Assembly (NCBI GenBank): GCA_027405735.1
Contig: JAPEHQ010000002.1
Span: 2,356,001-2,420,000, forward strand
Direction of reading: 5' to 3'
Length of the DNA: 64,000 nt
Origin: Mucor racemosus
Lineage: Eukaryota; Mucoromycota; Mucoromycetes; Mucorales; Mucoraceae
Under the pieces are notes generated by a model. It did not search any database and had not been told where the DNA came from. It saw only the letters and a list, made by a program, of their open reading frames with translations. The position numbers and the translations under genes were made by a program. Shown one piece after another: positions 10,906-23,131 of this stretch. Positions within the stretch are counted from its first letter, which is position 1. Each line of letters begins with the position of its first letter.

Positions 10906-12589
10906 TTAAAACTCAGTAAAGTACTTGCGATATGGATCGGGTTCAGGTCGTCCATAAGGTGTGGAGTCTTCATCGTATACATCGAAATTACTGGTATCAT
11001 CTTCACCATTTATATTTGGGATATATGGTGCTTTGATTTGACGCTTTTCCAGTTTGTCAAAGTCAATGGATTGGAACCAGGGGTGCTGAATCACATCCTG
11101 GCAACCATTTTTGAGGTTACCATAGCGACTACTGAGATCCGGAGTTAGCAAGTGTTTTAATAGGTCAATCGCTTGTTCACTAAAATATTTCGGGTAAACC
11201 GGATTGCAAGCTACGATTTTTTCATATAATTTAAATTGATTATCGTCGTAGAATGGTGCAACACTGGGAAGAAGTGGGAAGATGTTGAAATCATGTTAGT
11301 GTTATTTTATGATAGTCTAAAAAAAAATACTGTAGTTACCCAGACAACATTTCATAAATTAATACACCCAATGCCCAATAATCAACAGGTTTGCCATATC
11401 CTTTTGATTGAATAATTTCGGGCGCTATAAAATGTTAATATTTTCTTTCTCTAAATAGGGCGAGATTACTTACCTAAATAATCAGGAGTACCACATAAAG
11501 TCCAGGTAATGTCAGGTACTACTTTTGCAAAACCGAAATCAGTAATTTTGATATTGCCTTCTGAATCCAGTAAAATGTTCTCGGGTTTCAGATCCCTGTA
11601 AATTACATCTTGTGAATGAAGATAAGCTATTGTCAATAAGACTTCTGCAGCGTAAAACTTGGCAACGTCTTCTTGTAATCTCTGCAAAATGATCTCATTA
11701 GTCATTAGTTAAAAAAATAAGGTTAATTGATCCAACTTACGATACTCTTTCTCATAAAAGAGAATAGCTCCCCACCTGGTACGTAATCCATGACCATGTA
11801 TAGATTGGCATCATCTTGAAATGTTCCCCATAAATTGACGATAAATGAGTATTTAACACTGGACAAAATGGCTCTTTCATTCTTTGTATGTTCAACTTGT
11901 TTCAATTTGACAATATCGATTTTTCGTAATACTTTAATTGCATAAAATCTTTGATTCATATTTGATCTTGCAAGATGAACTCTGCCAAACGATCCTGTCC
12001 CTAGCGTTCGAATCAATGTGAAATTTTTCAAATTTAATTCTACAGATGATCTTCTTTTTGGTTTTCTTTCGATATCTTGTAAATTTTCTTGCTTTTCTGA
12101 TAAATCAACATGAGTTGATAATTCACCAATCTCATCTCTGCTTTTGGAAACTGATCCAAACGGTGTTTGCGGCGGTGAATGTGGTAGCGATTCACAGGTT
12201 AATTGTTCTATAATAGGGATAGGATGAGTTTAGCGTCAGGTTGCTATTATTTAAGTGGTCACTATTTTTTTTTCTCTCTCTCTTTTTCTTTATTTCCTTA
12301 TAGAATAAAAAGCAAAGAAATCTATGGTTTTTATCTATATACTGTACAAAAAAACTACATGACGCACTTAATCAAGCGTATATATTTACCAAATTTCAAA
12401 CAAGTTTCTTTGGAATCTACATCGGAGTCTCTACATCGTTTGACTTTATCAGTTGGACCAACTAAATTTGAATATTATTACAAATCTAAATCTTCATTGA
12501 ATATTCTAACATTTACTTGGAATTTCACATTGATTATTCGGTGAAAATGGGGGTGAGTGGTGTTGATTTGTACTAGTAGCGGTTGCCAT
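10906..12589 (-). CDS. cAMP-dependent protein kinase catalytic subunit (PKA)
   Basis: Five exons (12589-12517, 12207-11741, 11681-11474, 11424-11340, 11263-10906) join in frame to about 396 aa. The AGC kinase domain shows the glycine loop GTGSFGRV (94-101), AIKVLRK, the catalytic loop [14 protein letters not shown], the activation segment with its phosphorylatable Thr ([14 protein letters not shown]), and the PKA-type C-terminal FTEF ending exactly at the stop. The N-terminus of about 85 residues is polar and Pro/Ser/Gln-rich, followed by basic RKPKRRSS just before the kinase domain. It acts downstream of cAMP, held inactive by a regulatory subunit. Kinase exons 2-5 are certain. Exon 1 and its long 309-nt intron rest on a Kozak-like CACCATGGC start and on frame fit, so the first 24 residues are less sure. 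Confidence 0.92.
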
Positions 12590-12770
12590 GGTGATCGTTA
12601 TATTTTTATTTAGTGAAATACAACAAAAAATAATAATGTAAGAAAAAAAAAAGAAAAAAATAATCACATTTATTGAAGGGGTCTTTAAACTAAAAAAAAA
12701 AAAAAATATCAGGAAAATTCATGCTGGAAAAATATGATATAATTCCGGCATGAATTTTTGTTTCAGTCGA

Positions 12771-13782
12771 TTAATGATATACTTTGAGTGAGTTAATACG
12801 CCAATAAGCATCAGTAAAAGCACTTGGTGTTTGTCCAACATAGGTATTACAATCAGATGGACAACCAGATGTTGGATAAACAGATCCAGCCCAATCACCA
12901 CAAAAAGTTAAATTAATGACAATTTGTAAATTGGCAAATTTATCTGGCGTGCATTTACCATTGACAAAGGGAAACGAAGCTAAAGGTGTTCCCCAGTTAT
13001 TTGGGTTAGGAGCATTGGATGTAATATCACTAGGAATAGAATTACGAGGGAAGAACCAAACATAAATACCATCATTTAACCATTGAGTAGCATATACGCC
13101 TCCTTTGTTATTATTGAAACCCGTACCATAAGTTTGTGAATCGGGTGCAAGTACACCACATCCAACATTGGCACCTTGTCCAGCAGCATTGACATCACAA
13201 TTGTTTGTCAAGACAGAAGATGATTGAGTACGGCTAACACCTTCCATTGTACAACCAGCACTTGTATGCAAAGTAACTTGGTTCTGAGCTTGTTTATTGA
13301 CACCTTCGAGGATCTATGAAATATATAATATCATTAAGTCATATGACACAGAAAAAAATTAGCGTTTGTGAATGTCTTACATCAATTTCGCCACTGTTTG
13401 GCCAATTGGGTCCAACCATCCAAAAAGCTGGCCAGGTACCACAACCAATTGGCATATGTTCGAAATCAAAAATAAAGAGACCTGTATTATAAGAAGCAGT
13501 TGAAACCAAGCGAACAGATTGCCTTCCAGTAGTGGTAGTGGTAGTATTATCAGTCTTGATAATTGCTTGATTATTTTGAGTATAAATCAAGCCCTTACTT
13601 GTAGCGGTTGCCTTGTCAACATATTGAACAAAACCATGAGTGGGATCACTATCAGTAAAGAAACTGAAAGCATCAAAGAAAGATGCACCTTGTGAAGTAG
13701 ATGCTAATGTCCAACCTTCAACGCTAGCAGCAGCAGATAATAAGCCCAATGCAGAGAGAATAGATAATTTAGATGAAACCAT
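12771..13782 (-). CDS. Secreted GH16 endo-1,3(4)-beta-glucanase
   Basis: Two exons (13782-13381, 13313-12771) encode about 314 aa. An N-terminal signal peptide (about residues 1-23, hydrophobic core LSALGLLSAAA) directs secretion. The GH16 catalytic signature ExDxxE is present as E132-I-D134-I-L-E137, with Glu132 the expected nucleophile and Glu137 the acid/base. The upstream WPAFWMVG and the later NAPNPNNWG region are typical of fungal GH16 glucanases. The 67-nt intron falls inside the catalytic motif, between Asp134 and Ile135. The protein probably cleaves beta-1,3/1,4-glucans of cell walls, its own or foreign. TATATAAAAGGG precedes the start by about 48 nt. Confidence 0.92.
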
Positions 13783-13829
13783 TGTTTATTAGTTTTAAAT
13801 GATATATAAAAACAGGGTTTTAAAAAGGG

Positions 13830-13841
13830 CCCTTTTATATA
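13830..13841 (-). promoter_or_regulatory. TATA box of the GH16 glucanase
   Basis: TATATAAAAGGG on the minus strand, 48 nt before the ATG. Confidence 0.55.
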
Positions 13842-15779
13842 TAATATCTTATAAAAAGTAACATCGTACAACAGAATTGGCATTAAATTGAATGATCTAT
13901 TTACTACTTTGGTGTCATTAGATAATAAACTGGACTACTCGGAAATCAATCGAGGTCATCAACATCAATTCCCATCATTTTAATAGATGAATAATGAAAT
14001 AAATGGTGCCTGCATGGCGTGTGTAAGTAGCACTGTAATGCCGTTTCATTTAGGTTTGTACACTGGTTGTATATTGTGTTCCTAGCTTTCAAAAACTAAA
14101 ACAAAGTGGCCTCATAACATACAATGGAATTGCATTTGCTTTGTATATCCTCAAACCTGTATATATATCTATTTGATATTCAGGACAACAAAAATAATGA
14201 TTGTTCCTTGTAAAGTGTGTTATGCATTTTATGATTTCTACTTATGAACTTTTCCCGCTATCCCGTTTGCAAAAAAAAAGGGTTCACAGACGGAAATACC
14301 TGTTTCAAATTCACATAAAATTCTCGAATGTAACCATTGCAATCCAGCTTGTATTAATTTCATTACCCAAATTGAATATTTATTAATAAATTTTGCTAAT
14401 GCATGAACAGAGTATATTACAATTGCTTAATTTAACAGCAGCATCATATGCAATGCATTGTAATATTACTCATGTATATATACCGAATGTATTCCCGGTT
14501 TACGAATGCATGCCGTGATCAACCTGATTATTTTCTTTACCTGATTTAGCTCGGAACAAAAGTAGTGATGAAATTAGTTGGTAAATATGCGCACTATACT
14601 TTACACTGTATACATGTTTTCATCGAAACAGAAATCCACCCATGATTTTTTTGTTTGAAAAGTTAATAGTACAATTGTTAAAGTTCAAGTTCGATTTGTT
14701 TACTCCACTAAAAGTTGAATTATTGATCACATAAACAGGGTGATCGAGATAGATTGGTCCCAGAACCCTTCATTCCATTCAGGTGACCGATACATTATTG
14801 TTACACTGCTTAAAAAATTGCCCAATTCAGATTTCAATTCTGTAGTATTCTGTTTGATATAAACGATGCTAATTTATTTAGAATCCATAATTCAACTAAT
14901 ATATTAGCATAAATATAAATTAAGTTCCATCCAATCCAAAGGTAAGAGATTGAAATTTTGTATACCTTATACATACGATTATTCCAATTACACAAAACAA
15001 ATGTAAATGTATTTCAATGGAAAAAGGCAACTGTACTAGGCTCTTTTTGGTATATCGTATGAGATATATAACTATTTTTACCTGTTTGTCATGAGAATGC
15101 TAGTACTGTAATACTTCAAGGGGCCACCGAGTACATACAACAATGATACAAAAACTGTTGTTTCTCTTTACTCTACATATTTTACAACAATAGCTACTCA
15201 TAACTTCCAAAGTGTCCTATGGTGATTCCAAATTCAGAAAGTGTCCGTACGTTTAATTATTGAAAGCGAATTCTCTCAGCGGTAACGCCTTTTCTTTTAT
15301 CTTCAATTTATTGAAAAAGCTAGAGAAATTGCTGTTAATGAGTGAATTGTCTCTGGTCCTTTGTTTAGTAGACATTGGAGCTTTATGTCTTATTTATCAC
15401 ATCTTCTTATAGTGCTCTGATATGACTGAACAGCTTATAGTATGATTAAGTTACTGCAAAGTTTTAACTATTGAAGATAGTGATAATCTATACAAAAATA
15501 CTAACAAATACCTGAGATGTTACGGCTGAATGCAATTAACTCTTGCTTTTCCACAGCTCATTGTGAGGTAAAATAAATTCTTTAAAATCTAATCTGTAGT
15601 TCTACCGCCTAAAAATCAAAAGCTTAATGCAGAACATCTCAGCGAGAAAATAAGCTACAGTATAACTCTAATAAAAAGTACCTATTTTGCAATACTTTAT
15701 AACATCCTAAAGTATAGAATGACTCCAACCACCTTTGTTTTTTTGTTTCGCTACCATAAATTATGAATTTATAAATGAC
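13842..15779. other. Gene-free region
   Basis: About 1.9 kb of AT-rich sequence with no recognisable gene, RNA or repeat matching others in this window. Confidence 0.5.
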
Positions 15780-16794
15780 TACAACATGAGCGTTCATGTT
15801 TATGATGTTGGAGGGGTAAGACTAAAACTCAATATAAATCACCTCTAGCGCAATAATTATCAAGTAATACTATATTATCATTAAATAAACTACCACACAA
15901 TATTAACATGTATAAATATTTACAGTAATAAGCTTGAATCAAGTGGGTACCGCATCATCAATTCTTGAAAAAGTTCTCAAGTATTATAAAATCTCTTATT
16001 TTTAAGACTTACAAGGCTTATAAGCGGAATGTTCATTTTAAAAATTATTCTTGTCCAGATCATCAAATTTGACATTTTTTATTTTTTTTTTTTTAATTTT
16101 GCAAATTTATAGTTAATTATGCTGCCAATTATAAAAACAAAAAATATACACATCTGCAACATTTAGCGCTCTATTTGCTCAATAAAAAATAACAAACGTT
16201 TTTATTGCAAAATATGACATGAAAATCCTTTAATCAAAATTCCGTTTTCGGGGCAAAAGTGCAAATTCTTATTAATTAACATTTAATATTAAGCTTTTAT
16301 AAAATACGTATTAGCTATGGCTACAACTTTCTCTCACAATGTAGTATATTTAAACGTCAATTTTGGTATCAAAATTTGATTTTTCTGTTTTTTGATCAAA
16401 ATCATGAGTGTTGGTAAGGATAAAATGAGCCCCGAAAAATGTCCGCTACAAAAACTGAATTTTCAGACTGCAGATGGTTAAATATAAGAAAAGTTATAAA
16501 AAAAGTGCCTTTTTTATTTAAAACTTCGATATATCATAGTATAAGAGACTTAGCCGTTCAATCTTGCTATGATGCTCAATTACGGCGTCGCTCTACGGGC
16601 CCGTTTTTGCAATTTTTTAATGAATATATGATATGGTAGATGGTTTTCTAGTAGAAAATTTTATTTTTTTATTATAGTAACAGATATTGCCTATTCTGCT
16701 TAGTTTATAGTTCATACGCTGTAATGCTGCTTTTACATTGGCTGGAATGTGTAATTTAGCAGGGTTTTAAATGCGCTAAATAATCTAAAGCCTT
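15780..16794 (+). repeat. Dispersed repeat R1, copy 1 (carries a trace of a dynein exon)
   Basis: About 1.0 kb that aligns with 38833-40016 (same orientation) and with the reverse complement of 44548-45880. Its first bases (15789-15815) encode SVHVYDVGG followed by GTAAG. This is the truncated end of a WD-repeat exon seen more fully in the other copies and resembling dynein intermediate chain. The opposite strand near 16560-16755 carries a recurring peptide related to ANVKAALQR and IGNICYY. The far end stops earlier than in the other copies, where repeat R2 begins. Confidence 0.65.
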
Positions 16795-17030
16795 TGAGAG
16801 TTTATGGATACATAATATAATTGTATTTATAGAAAGAATAATAATAAAGACTAGTAATATTTATCATGGAGAACGTAGACTTTATTACTAGAAAAATTAA
16901 TGGTAAAAGAAAGAACCAAGAGCTTCTAGGTCTTGGTTTAAAAGACTATATATTTATAAGAATTACATTTCAATATGGGTTAGAAATGAAATTGACTTCA
17001 AAATTGGATGATTAATATTCTCGAAAACCG
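16795..17030 (+). repeat. Repeat module R2, copy 1
   Basis: A module of about 235 bp that recurs at 38600-38832, where it precedes R1 rather than follows it. It contains an ATG at 16866 opening a 49-codon frame with KRKNQELLGLGLKDY. In the other copy the same frame ends early. It runs directly into the transposase relic. Function is unknown. Confidence 0.6.
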
Positions 17031-18021
17031 ACAGTATCTTTGCAAAACTGATAGTGAAATGAGAACCTTAGATAAATATAGATACAGCGATTCTGCTAGA
17101 AGAGACATTTTCGGTTTGAGCATCTTTTCTGGTTTAAACACTTTTAAAGGGCCACTTAGTTTCCCTATGGATGAGCTTCACACATTATGTCGTGGTATTG
17201 GTTTTCTTTTATATACTATGCTCACTGTTGATAACTCCAAGACAACAAAGTACTATCACAATATGGGTCTGTATCTGGAAGATTATGAAAGAGAAATGTA
17301 CCCATTTTTTATCGAAAAACATACAATGGAGGAAATTGGTCAACAAATAGAATCAACAAGAAAATATATACCTGTTGCGTTTGAAGGGTCTGTTCTAAAC
17401 ATCATTAAGCAGACAAGAGGGACAAGATCTGTGGATTATAACGACTTTATGCTATACATTGTTCCAAAGATCCGTACTCGTGCTGCACAGCAAGCTATTA
17501 TCAAATTGATCAGAGGCTGTTCTATTGCATTGCAATGGAAATTGTCAATAGATGATTTGAATGAAATGGATGCTTGTTTCCAGGTGTTTTTTGTGTACTG
17601 CAACTCCAAGATTGATCAAAGGCAGCTTTCTGTTAGTGTTTTCAAGCCAATTACACATTATCTATCTCATATATCGTTTGTTTGCCGTAAACATAATCCG
17701 TCTACCCTCCTATGCTAATGACTCCTTTTGGGACAATACTGATGATGAAAGCTGTACTGCACAGTTGTGGATTCCATTTATCGATAACATTCAATTGTGT
17801 GATGATAATAAAAGATCTAAGGGTACGCAGTTCTGGTGCATTAAGGAAAGCTTTACGAAACTATTATCGTCGTGCTGGCTACTATATAATGTTTGAATGC
17901 CTGTTGTATCTTTCACAAGGATTTGGAAGTGGAAGAAGAAGGTGGTTTGTTGGGGAAGTTTTATTTTTTTAAGCATCGGTTTCGGGGCAATCTTTATTTT
18001 TTGGCATTTGTTCAAGTGATG
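17008..18021 (+). pseudogene. TNP2/CACTA-like transposase relic, upstream part (split by an insertion)
   Basis: The central to C-terminal part of a TNP2-type transposase as found in fungal CACTA/Plavaka-like elements. The frame from 17008 contains FPMDELHTLCRGIG and later IPVAFEGSV, then RSVDYNDFMLYIVP, all characteristic of this protein type. It stops at 17718 and continues in the other two frames: YANDSFWDNTDDESC in one, then GALRKALRNYYRRAG in the next, then LYFLAFVQVM up to the insertion point. At least two frameshifts and the absent N-terminal half show it is dead. The protein resumes at 23474 after the inserted element, in register (VM then KKRH). Assignment to the family is from memory of motif patterns. 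Confidence 0.7.
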
Positions 18022-18037
18022 CACCACGGCGAAGAAA

Positions 18038-18272
18038 TGTTCATGTTTTGTGAACATTTTGTCAGCCAAAAATGTGCGGAAAAGAGACCCTTATTTTTTT
18101 TTCGTGAACAAATGTTCATATTTTGTGAACATTTTGTCAGCCAAAAATGTGCGAAAAAGAAACCCTTATTTTTTTTCGTGAACAAATGTTCATATTTTGT
18201 GAACATTTTCTCAGCCAAAAATGTGCGAAAAAGAGACCCTTATTTTTTTTTCGTGAACAAATGTTCATGAAA
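18038..18272 (+). repeat. Subterminal tandem repeat, about 74-bp unit, three copies
   Basis: Three units each contain ATGTTCATRTTTTGTGAAC, then CAGCCAAAAATGTGCG, then a T-rich tract. It is followed at 18303-18358 by two copies of a roughly 30-bp unit with CATTCATAGAGTGTAACG. Together they form the left subterminal region of the transposon. A related motif cluster is at 23230-23460. Confidence 0.75.
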
Positions 18273-18774
18273 TGTTCACGGCACATTTCTTCGTCCATGA
18301 ACATTCATAGAGTGTAACGTTTATTTGTGCATTCATAGAGTGTAACGTTCATTTGTGCACATTTTGGCAGCCAATAATATTCATGAAATTTAATGCTCAT
18401 AAATAGAAAATACGGTACAGGGTAGTAATTAGGGTTTATTATTATTATATATATATAACGGGGATATCAAAAATACAAAGCAATTTTACAAAACCTTTGT
18501 AGAAAAAGGTAGCAAAAGCAGCAAAAGTGGCAATAAAAGCACTAATCAGCCAAAAAAAAAAGCTCAGAAAACGCTCAGAAAAAGATCTTTTCTGTTGTAC
18601 GTTTATTTTCCTCACTGGGCGGCATGGAAATCCGGTTCAATAGCAAAGGAAGGTAATTTGGCTGATTTCTTCAAAGTATTTTACATAATAGAGAAACTAA
18701 AAATAAAAAACAAGCATAATTATATGCAATTAGTTTATGTAAATAATCTTGTGTGCTGTTTTACCTGCAAAGTT

Positions 18775-18809
<35 letters not shown>

Positions 18810-20039
18810 TTTTGGGAAAGAAAACGGATGTTATAATATATGTATTGTATTTTGTACAAATTTTGTTACCTTTGAATATCTCTAGATGAGAAATAAAAGT
18901 TTTAAAAGTGCAAAAATTCAACTTGAAAACTAAATTGACAAGAGTAGATAACAGAAAATGTTGTAGCACATTGAATAATCGGATTCAATTTATGCAAGAA
19001 ACAGAAGCTCCAACGATCCAGTTAAAACTTGATGGTAACTGCCGTCATATTGTCCATTGAAAACTACAAGAATCTATACAAAATTTACCTTCTGATGAAA
19101 AGATTGTTTAATAGAAGAGGAAAAAGTGAAAAGAAACAAAGAAATTTTTTCTAGTTTAAAAGACTTTTTCTCACCTCTAATACTGAAACATGAAACGTGC
19201 TCTGTAATAGAACAGAAATTTAATGTTTTAAGCTGCAGCGAAACATCACTATCACTGTTTGGTAGAAAAGACCTTGTAACTCTTTTTTTTTTTTTGTTGA
19301 AGGCTGCTTTAAAAGAAATCGCTTAACATCTTACAGTAGTAGCCAGCTCTGGTAGGTTTAAGTCCAATCTTGATAATGCCTTAATTTGCGTATTTCACAA
19401 AAAAATTATCAATGTATGTACATGCTGTTATTTGATACGAGGATTATGTATTTGTCTTAGATATATTTGTGTGATCAACACCCTCATCATGTGTACCTTT
19501 TGATGTCGTTACATATATAGTTTTGATGATTATGAAATGGAAAGCATAAATTATATTTATATCTGATGCTATGCTATAACAATAATGACTTGAAGCAGAA
19601 TGCATTAATATAAAAATTCTGCAGAAAATGCAGACAAATGTACAACATATATAATAGAAATCTGTTAATGGCAATGTAAAGGTATGTGAAGAGATGAAAG
19701 CAGTTTTCGTTCAACTAAATACAATATTTAAATGCAACATACAGTAGTGTGTATTAATAATGATACAATAAAAGACGCATACTTAAAGTGTTCTTTTACT
19801 ACATGTTGCATCTACTTCAAAAAACGTAAATTAAATAATATTCATGTAAATTTTTCCCGAAATTAAACAGAAAATTGAACCAAATTAATAAAAAAGAACT
19901 TGTTTATATCATTATAGAGATCTAAACGCATACTTTCTAGGCATTTCAAATTCTTATAGGCATCTTCATCGTTTTAATCATCATTTTATTTCTTCCCATC
20001 TGAACAACTCCCCAATGTACATTTACCTTAAAATATAAT

Positions 20040-20900
20040 ATGCCCAAAGTATCAATTAATGCTACCGAAATATATCCTTGTGAAAAAGGTCGTTTACAGA
20101 CATTTGATAAAGTCAAACAACGCATAAACCACTATAGAAACCATCATAAAAATCATAGTAGAAATGTTTCTGTTCAAGATACTCAAGAAAGTTTTGATGC
20201 AGACAATTCTATGAATATGCGTAAGTACTATATGTTATAAAATTATTTATTATACCTTTCCTAATTTTTATTTTTCGAATACATAAAGTTGCAAGGAACC
20301 AGGATCAATAAGAGCTTCCATTTCTTTTCAATGTTTCGTCCTCTGAATCACAAGATTTCACAAAATCTCAATTATTCAGCTTAGTATTCCAAGACATTGT
20401 TGATACTTATGCTATCCCCAGAGAAGCAGCCAGAGAAATCACCCGTTTATTTGAATCCATGCTGCAAGATAATTTGAATATCAACAATGTCCCTTTGGGT
20501 ATATGTTTTTTTTTTCCTTTCACCACAAACAGCTTCAAAATTTACTAACTTCTCCATACCAGCACCAATAGAAAATGCATCATGTAAACTTTTGCTTCCT
20601 GATACGTTGACAAACGTCATGAAGAAAAAATCGCCTGTAAAACCAGTGAAATATGAAATATGTAAAAATGGATGCATGCTTTTTCCAAAAGATGATTCTT
20701 CAGTTGTTGTTTGCAAAAATGAAAAGTGCAAGGAGCCTCGATTCACCAATGATATGAAAATTCGAAGAGAAATGACAATGGTTCCCGTTGGCCAACAAAT
20801 GTCAATGATGTTGTCTAATCCTAAAACAAGAGAATTGATGAAATGTCGCTCGCAATACCAATCTAAGCCTTCTACTTGCGAAGATTGTTTTGATGGCTAA
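20040..20900 (+). pseudogene. N-terminal fragment of a TNP2-like transposase inside the inserted element
   Basis: The reading frame can be followed through exons 20040-20220, about 20313-20498 and 20533-20900, giving roughly 244 aa. The third part has the pattern YEICKNGCMLF, then C-x4-C-K-EPR, then MSMMLSNPKTRE and YEDVFDG-like CEDCFDG. This matches the conserved N-terminal region of mucoralean TNP2-type transposases. The frame ends at 20900 where the family should continue (a related peptide persists in another frame just after), and the catalytic region is missing. The intron calls (92 and 34 nt) are tentative; the second is unusually short. It is on the same strand as the outer relic but a different element. 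Confidence 0.55.
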
Positions 20901-22644
20901 TGTTACAAGAATCTGAAGCCGCTGGTCATAATCAGCGAAATAATCTGGTAATGAACTGGTATCTTGTTTCTGTACTTTTTTTTTTTTTTTTGGGTTCCAA
21001 GTAAATGATGAAGTTTTCTTTTTGGTTTTGGTGGAGTTGGCTAGTGAAAACAAGGTATCAAGATTGATAGTACTATTCTTCTTGCAAAATTTAGAAGCAA
21101 CCGGCACCAGAAGAAATATTGCGTTATACGGTTTGAAGGCATTATCTGTTCTGTAGGCTTGCTGAAAGTATTAGACAGTAGTTTTTCTCCTGTAATATTG
21201 CACAAGGTTTTTTAAAAAAGCCTAGCTTCGACTGCTGGTTCAGTCAGTAACATTTAAATAAAGCCCACCTTTAATCGTTCATGCATATATAGAATTTTTT
21301 TTATATACCTTACTACAATGTTTTGGGTCCGTAATCAGTAAAATTATTAAAAGAAAAATCTAATACGTGCTTCATTTTTATTTGAGCTTGAGCGATATAA
21401 TAAATGTCTTTTACCAGACCGTTGCTAATAGTCGTGCGGCAGTAAGAAAAGTAATAAGTAAAAGCTGATAACAAAGAGGCTGGTAGTTTCCAAGTTGATT
21501 GATTCAAATTATACGGTTATTACTGGCTTGTCCAGATGGTAAAAGAGCAGAAAGAAAGCCAAAAGAAATAGATAAAAGCGCGAAATTTATGGTGATTTCA
21601 GAAACTACCAAATACATTATGTAGGGACCTTAATTTTCCGATACCTGTGGGTTTGTGTGGTGAGCTTGGATTTTAATCATCAAAGTTGTATTGCTTTTCT
21701 TTCTTACATTTATATAAATTATTACAGATTTACATTGAAAAGAACTTATTTCAACAGAATAATGACATCTTTGAGTGATATGCCACATTTAGCCACTAAA
21801 CTATTCTCGCTATCATAGTGTTTATAAAAAATCAGTATTATGTAAAAGATCTGCCCTGTTATTTTTTATTTTTTTGTTCGTATATTATAGTTTATTTGCA
21901 GTTGAAAAATAGATATTAGCTGCACATAACATACGTAAATCATATACTTAGAATTGCTTGGCTATTTGTCTACACTATCTCTCATTAGAGATCATCATCC
22001 TGGAGTAGAATAGTTAAACCTTGAAAATAAACAAACAGAAAAAGTAATTAATGGCTGTGTGCTCATTATGCATATGATGGCAACCCCCTCCTATTTACAC
22101 AACTTCAAAACGTCTTCACGCTCCTTTGAAGGTAACTAAATGACTGAGGTTTTGCATACATACATTGGCATATTTGAAAAATATTGTAGCATATTTTGTT
22201 TGTTAAAAATTCTTGTAAAAGGTGTAAATTAATGCATTTATAATCGCCTATAAATTTCACGAAATACAGAACCTTCTATTATTGCATGAATTGTACTTGC
22301 ACATGTGGTTATTATTTTACCAATATCTTAAATACAAGCATCATAATAGTACAATTCCTACAAGTAATGCACTAATGGAATAAAATAAAATAGGATTACA
22401 AGTGGTAAATACAATTTTCATCCTCGTGGTGCAACTTTTCAATATCTTGTTTTTTTTTAAAAAAAAAAAAAAAAAGAGGATTTAGGCAGGGCATTCATAA
22501 GGTATTTCGATGCAGATTTTATAGTACTTGCTACAAACAGTTTTTATTATTAGTTTTTATAATCTTCACTTATTCTGCTTTGAGATGAACTGTCATAAAG
22601 TATCAGATGTACGCTTCAAATAGATGCAGCCCATAAGTACTGTA

Positions 22645-23131
22645 CAGTCGTGATTCGATTTAGGGGACTCATAAATAACGGATTTTTGATTTAATGGACA
22701 ATTTGAAATCTCCCGTTTTTTTTTTAATAATTTTACTGCCTAAATTCACTGAATCGATTCAGTGGATAGTGGACAATTTTGTTTCTACAAGTCCACTATA
22801 TTAGTAAAATATAAATACTATTGTATAAAACTGTATTTAGCCGGCAATAGCTTGATCTGATAGCCATGAAATTAGAAGAAATATGGAGAGTAACCAAATC
22901 TACCTCAGTCTTTCATTAAATTTCTTGTTATCCACTGTTCAATTCAGTTGCTCGAATATGAAAAGCCTTTATTAAAAATATTATTTAATACTATAAACTA
23001 GTAAAGCCTTTTTATTATTATTTTTTGATCCAATATTACGGAAAATGATTTATTCGATTTGGTGGAAAATTCGATTTAATGGACACTTTTCTCCCTCCCA
23101 ACGATTCCACTACTAAATCGAATCACGACTG
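22645..23131. mobile_element. MITE of Tc1/mariner-pogo type, 487 bp
   Basis: Perfect 18-bp terminal inverted repeats, CAGTCGTGATTCGATTTA at 22645-22662 and its inverse at 23114-23131. TA dinucleotides flank both sides (22643-22644 and 23132-23133). There is no coding capacity. The TA target duplication and CAGT start fit Tc1/mariner/pogo-derived miniature elements. It is nested inside the CACTA-like element. Confidence 0.85.

Noticed and set aside
17893..18270. Reading frame through the 74-bp repeats giving repeated FCEHFVSQKCA-like peptides
   Set aside because: It arises because the repeat units happen to stay open. It crosses the transposon boundary and is not a gene.
18038..18272. Tandem direct repeats as a CRISPR array
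   Set aside because: The units are contiguous without unique spacers, lie in a eukaryotic transposon end and have no cas genes nearby.
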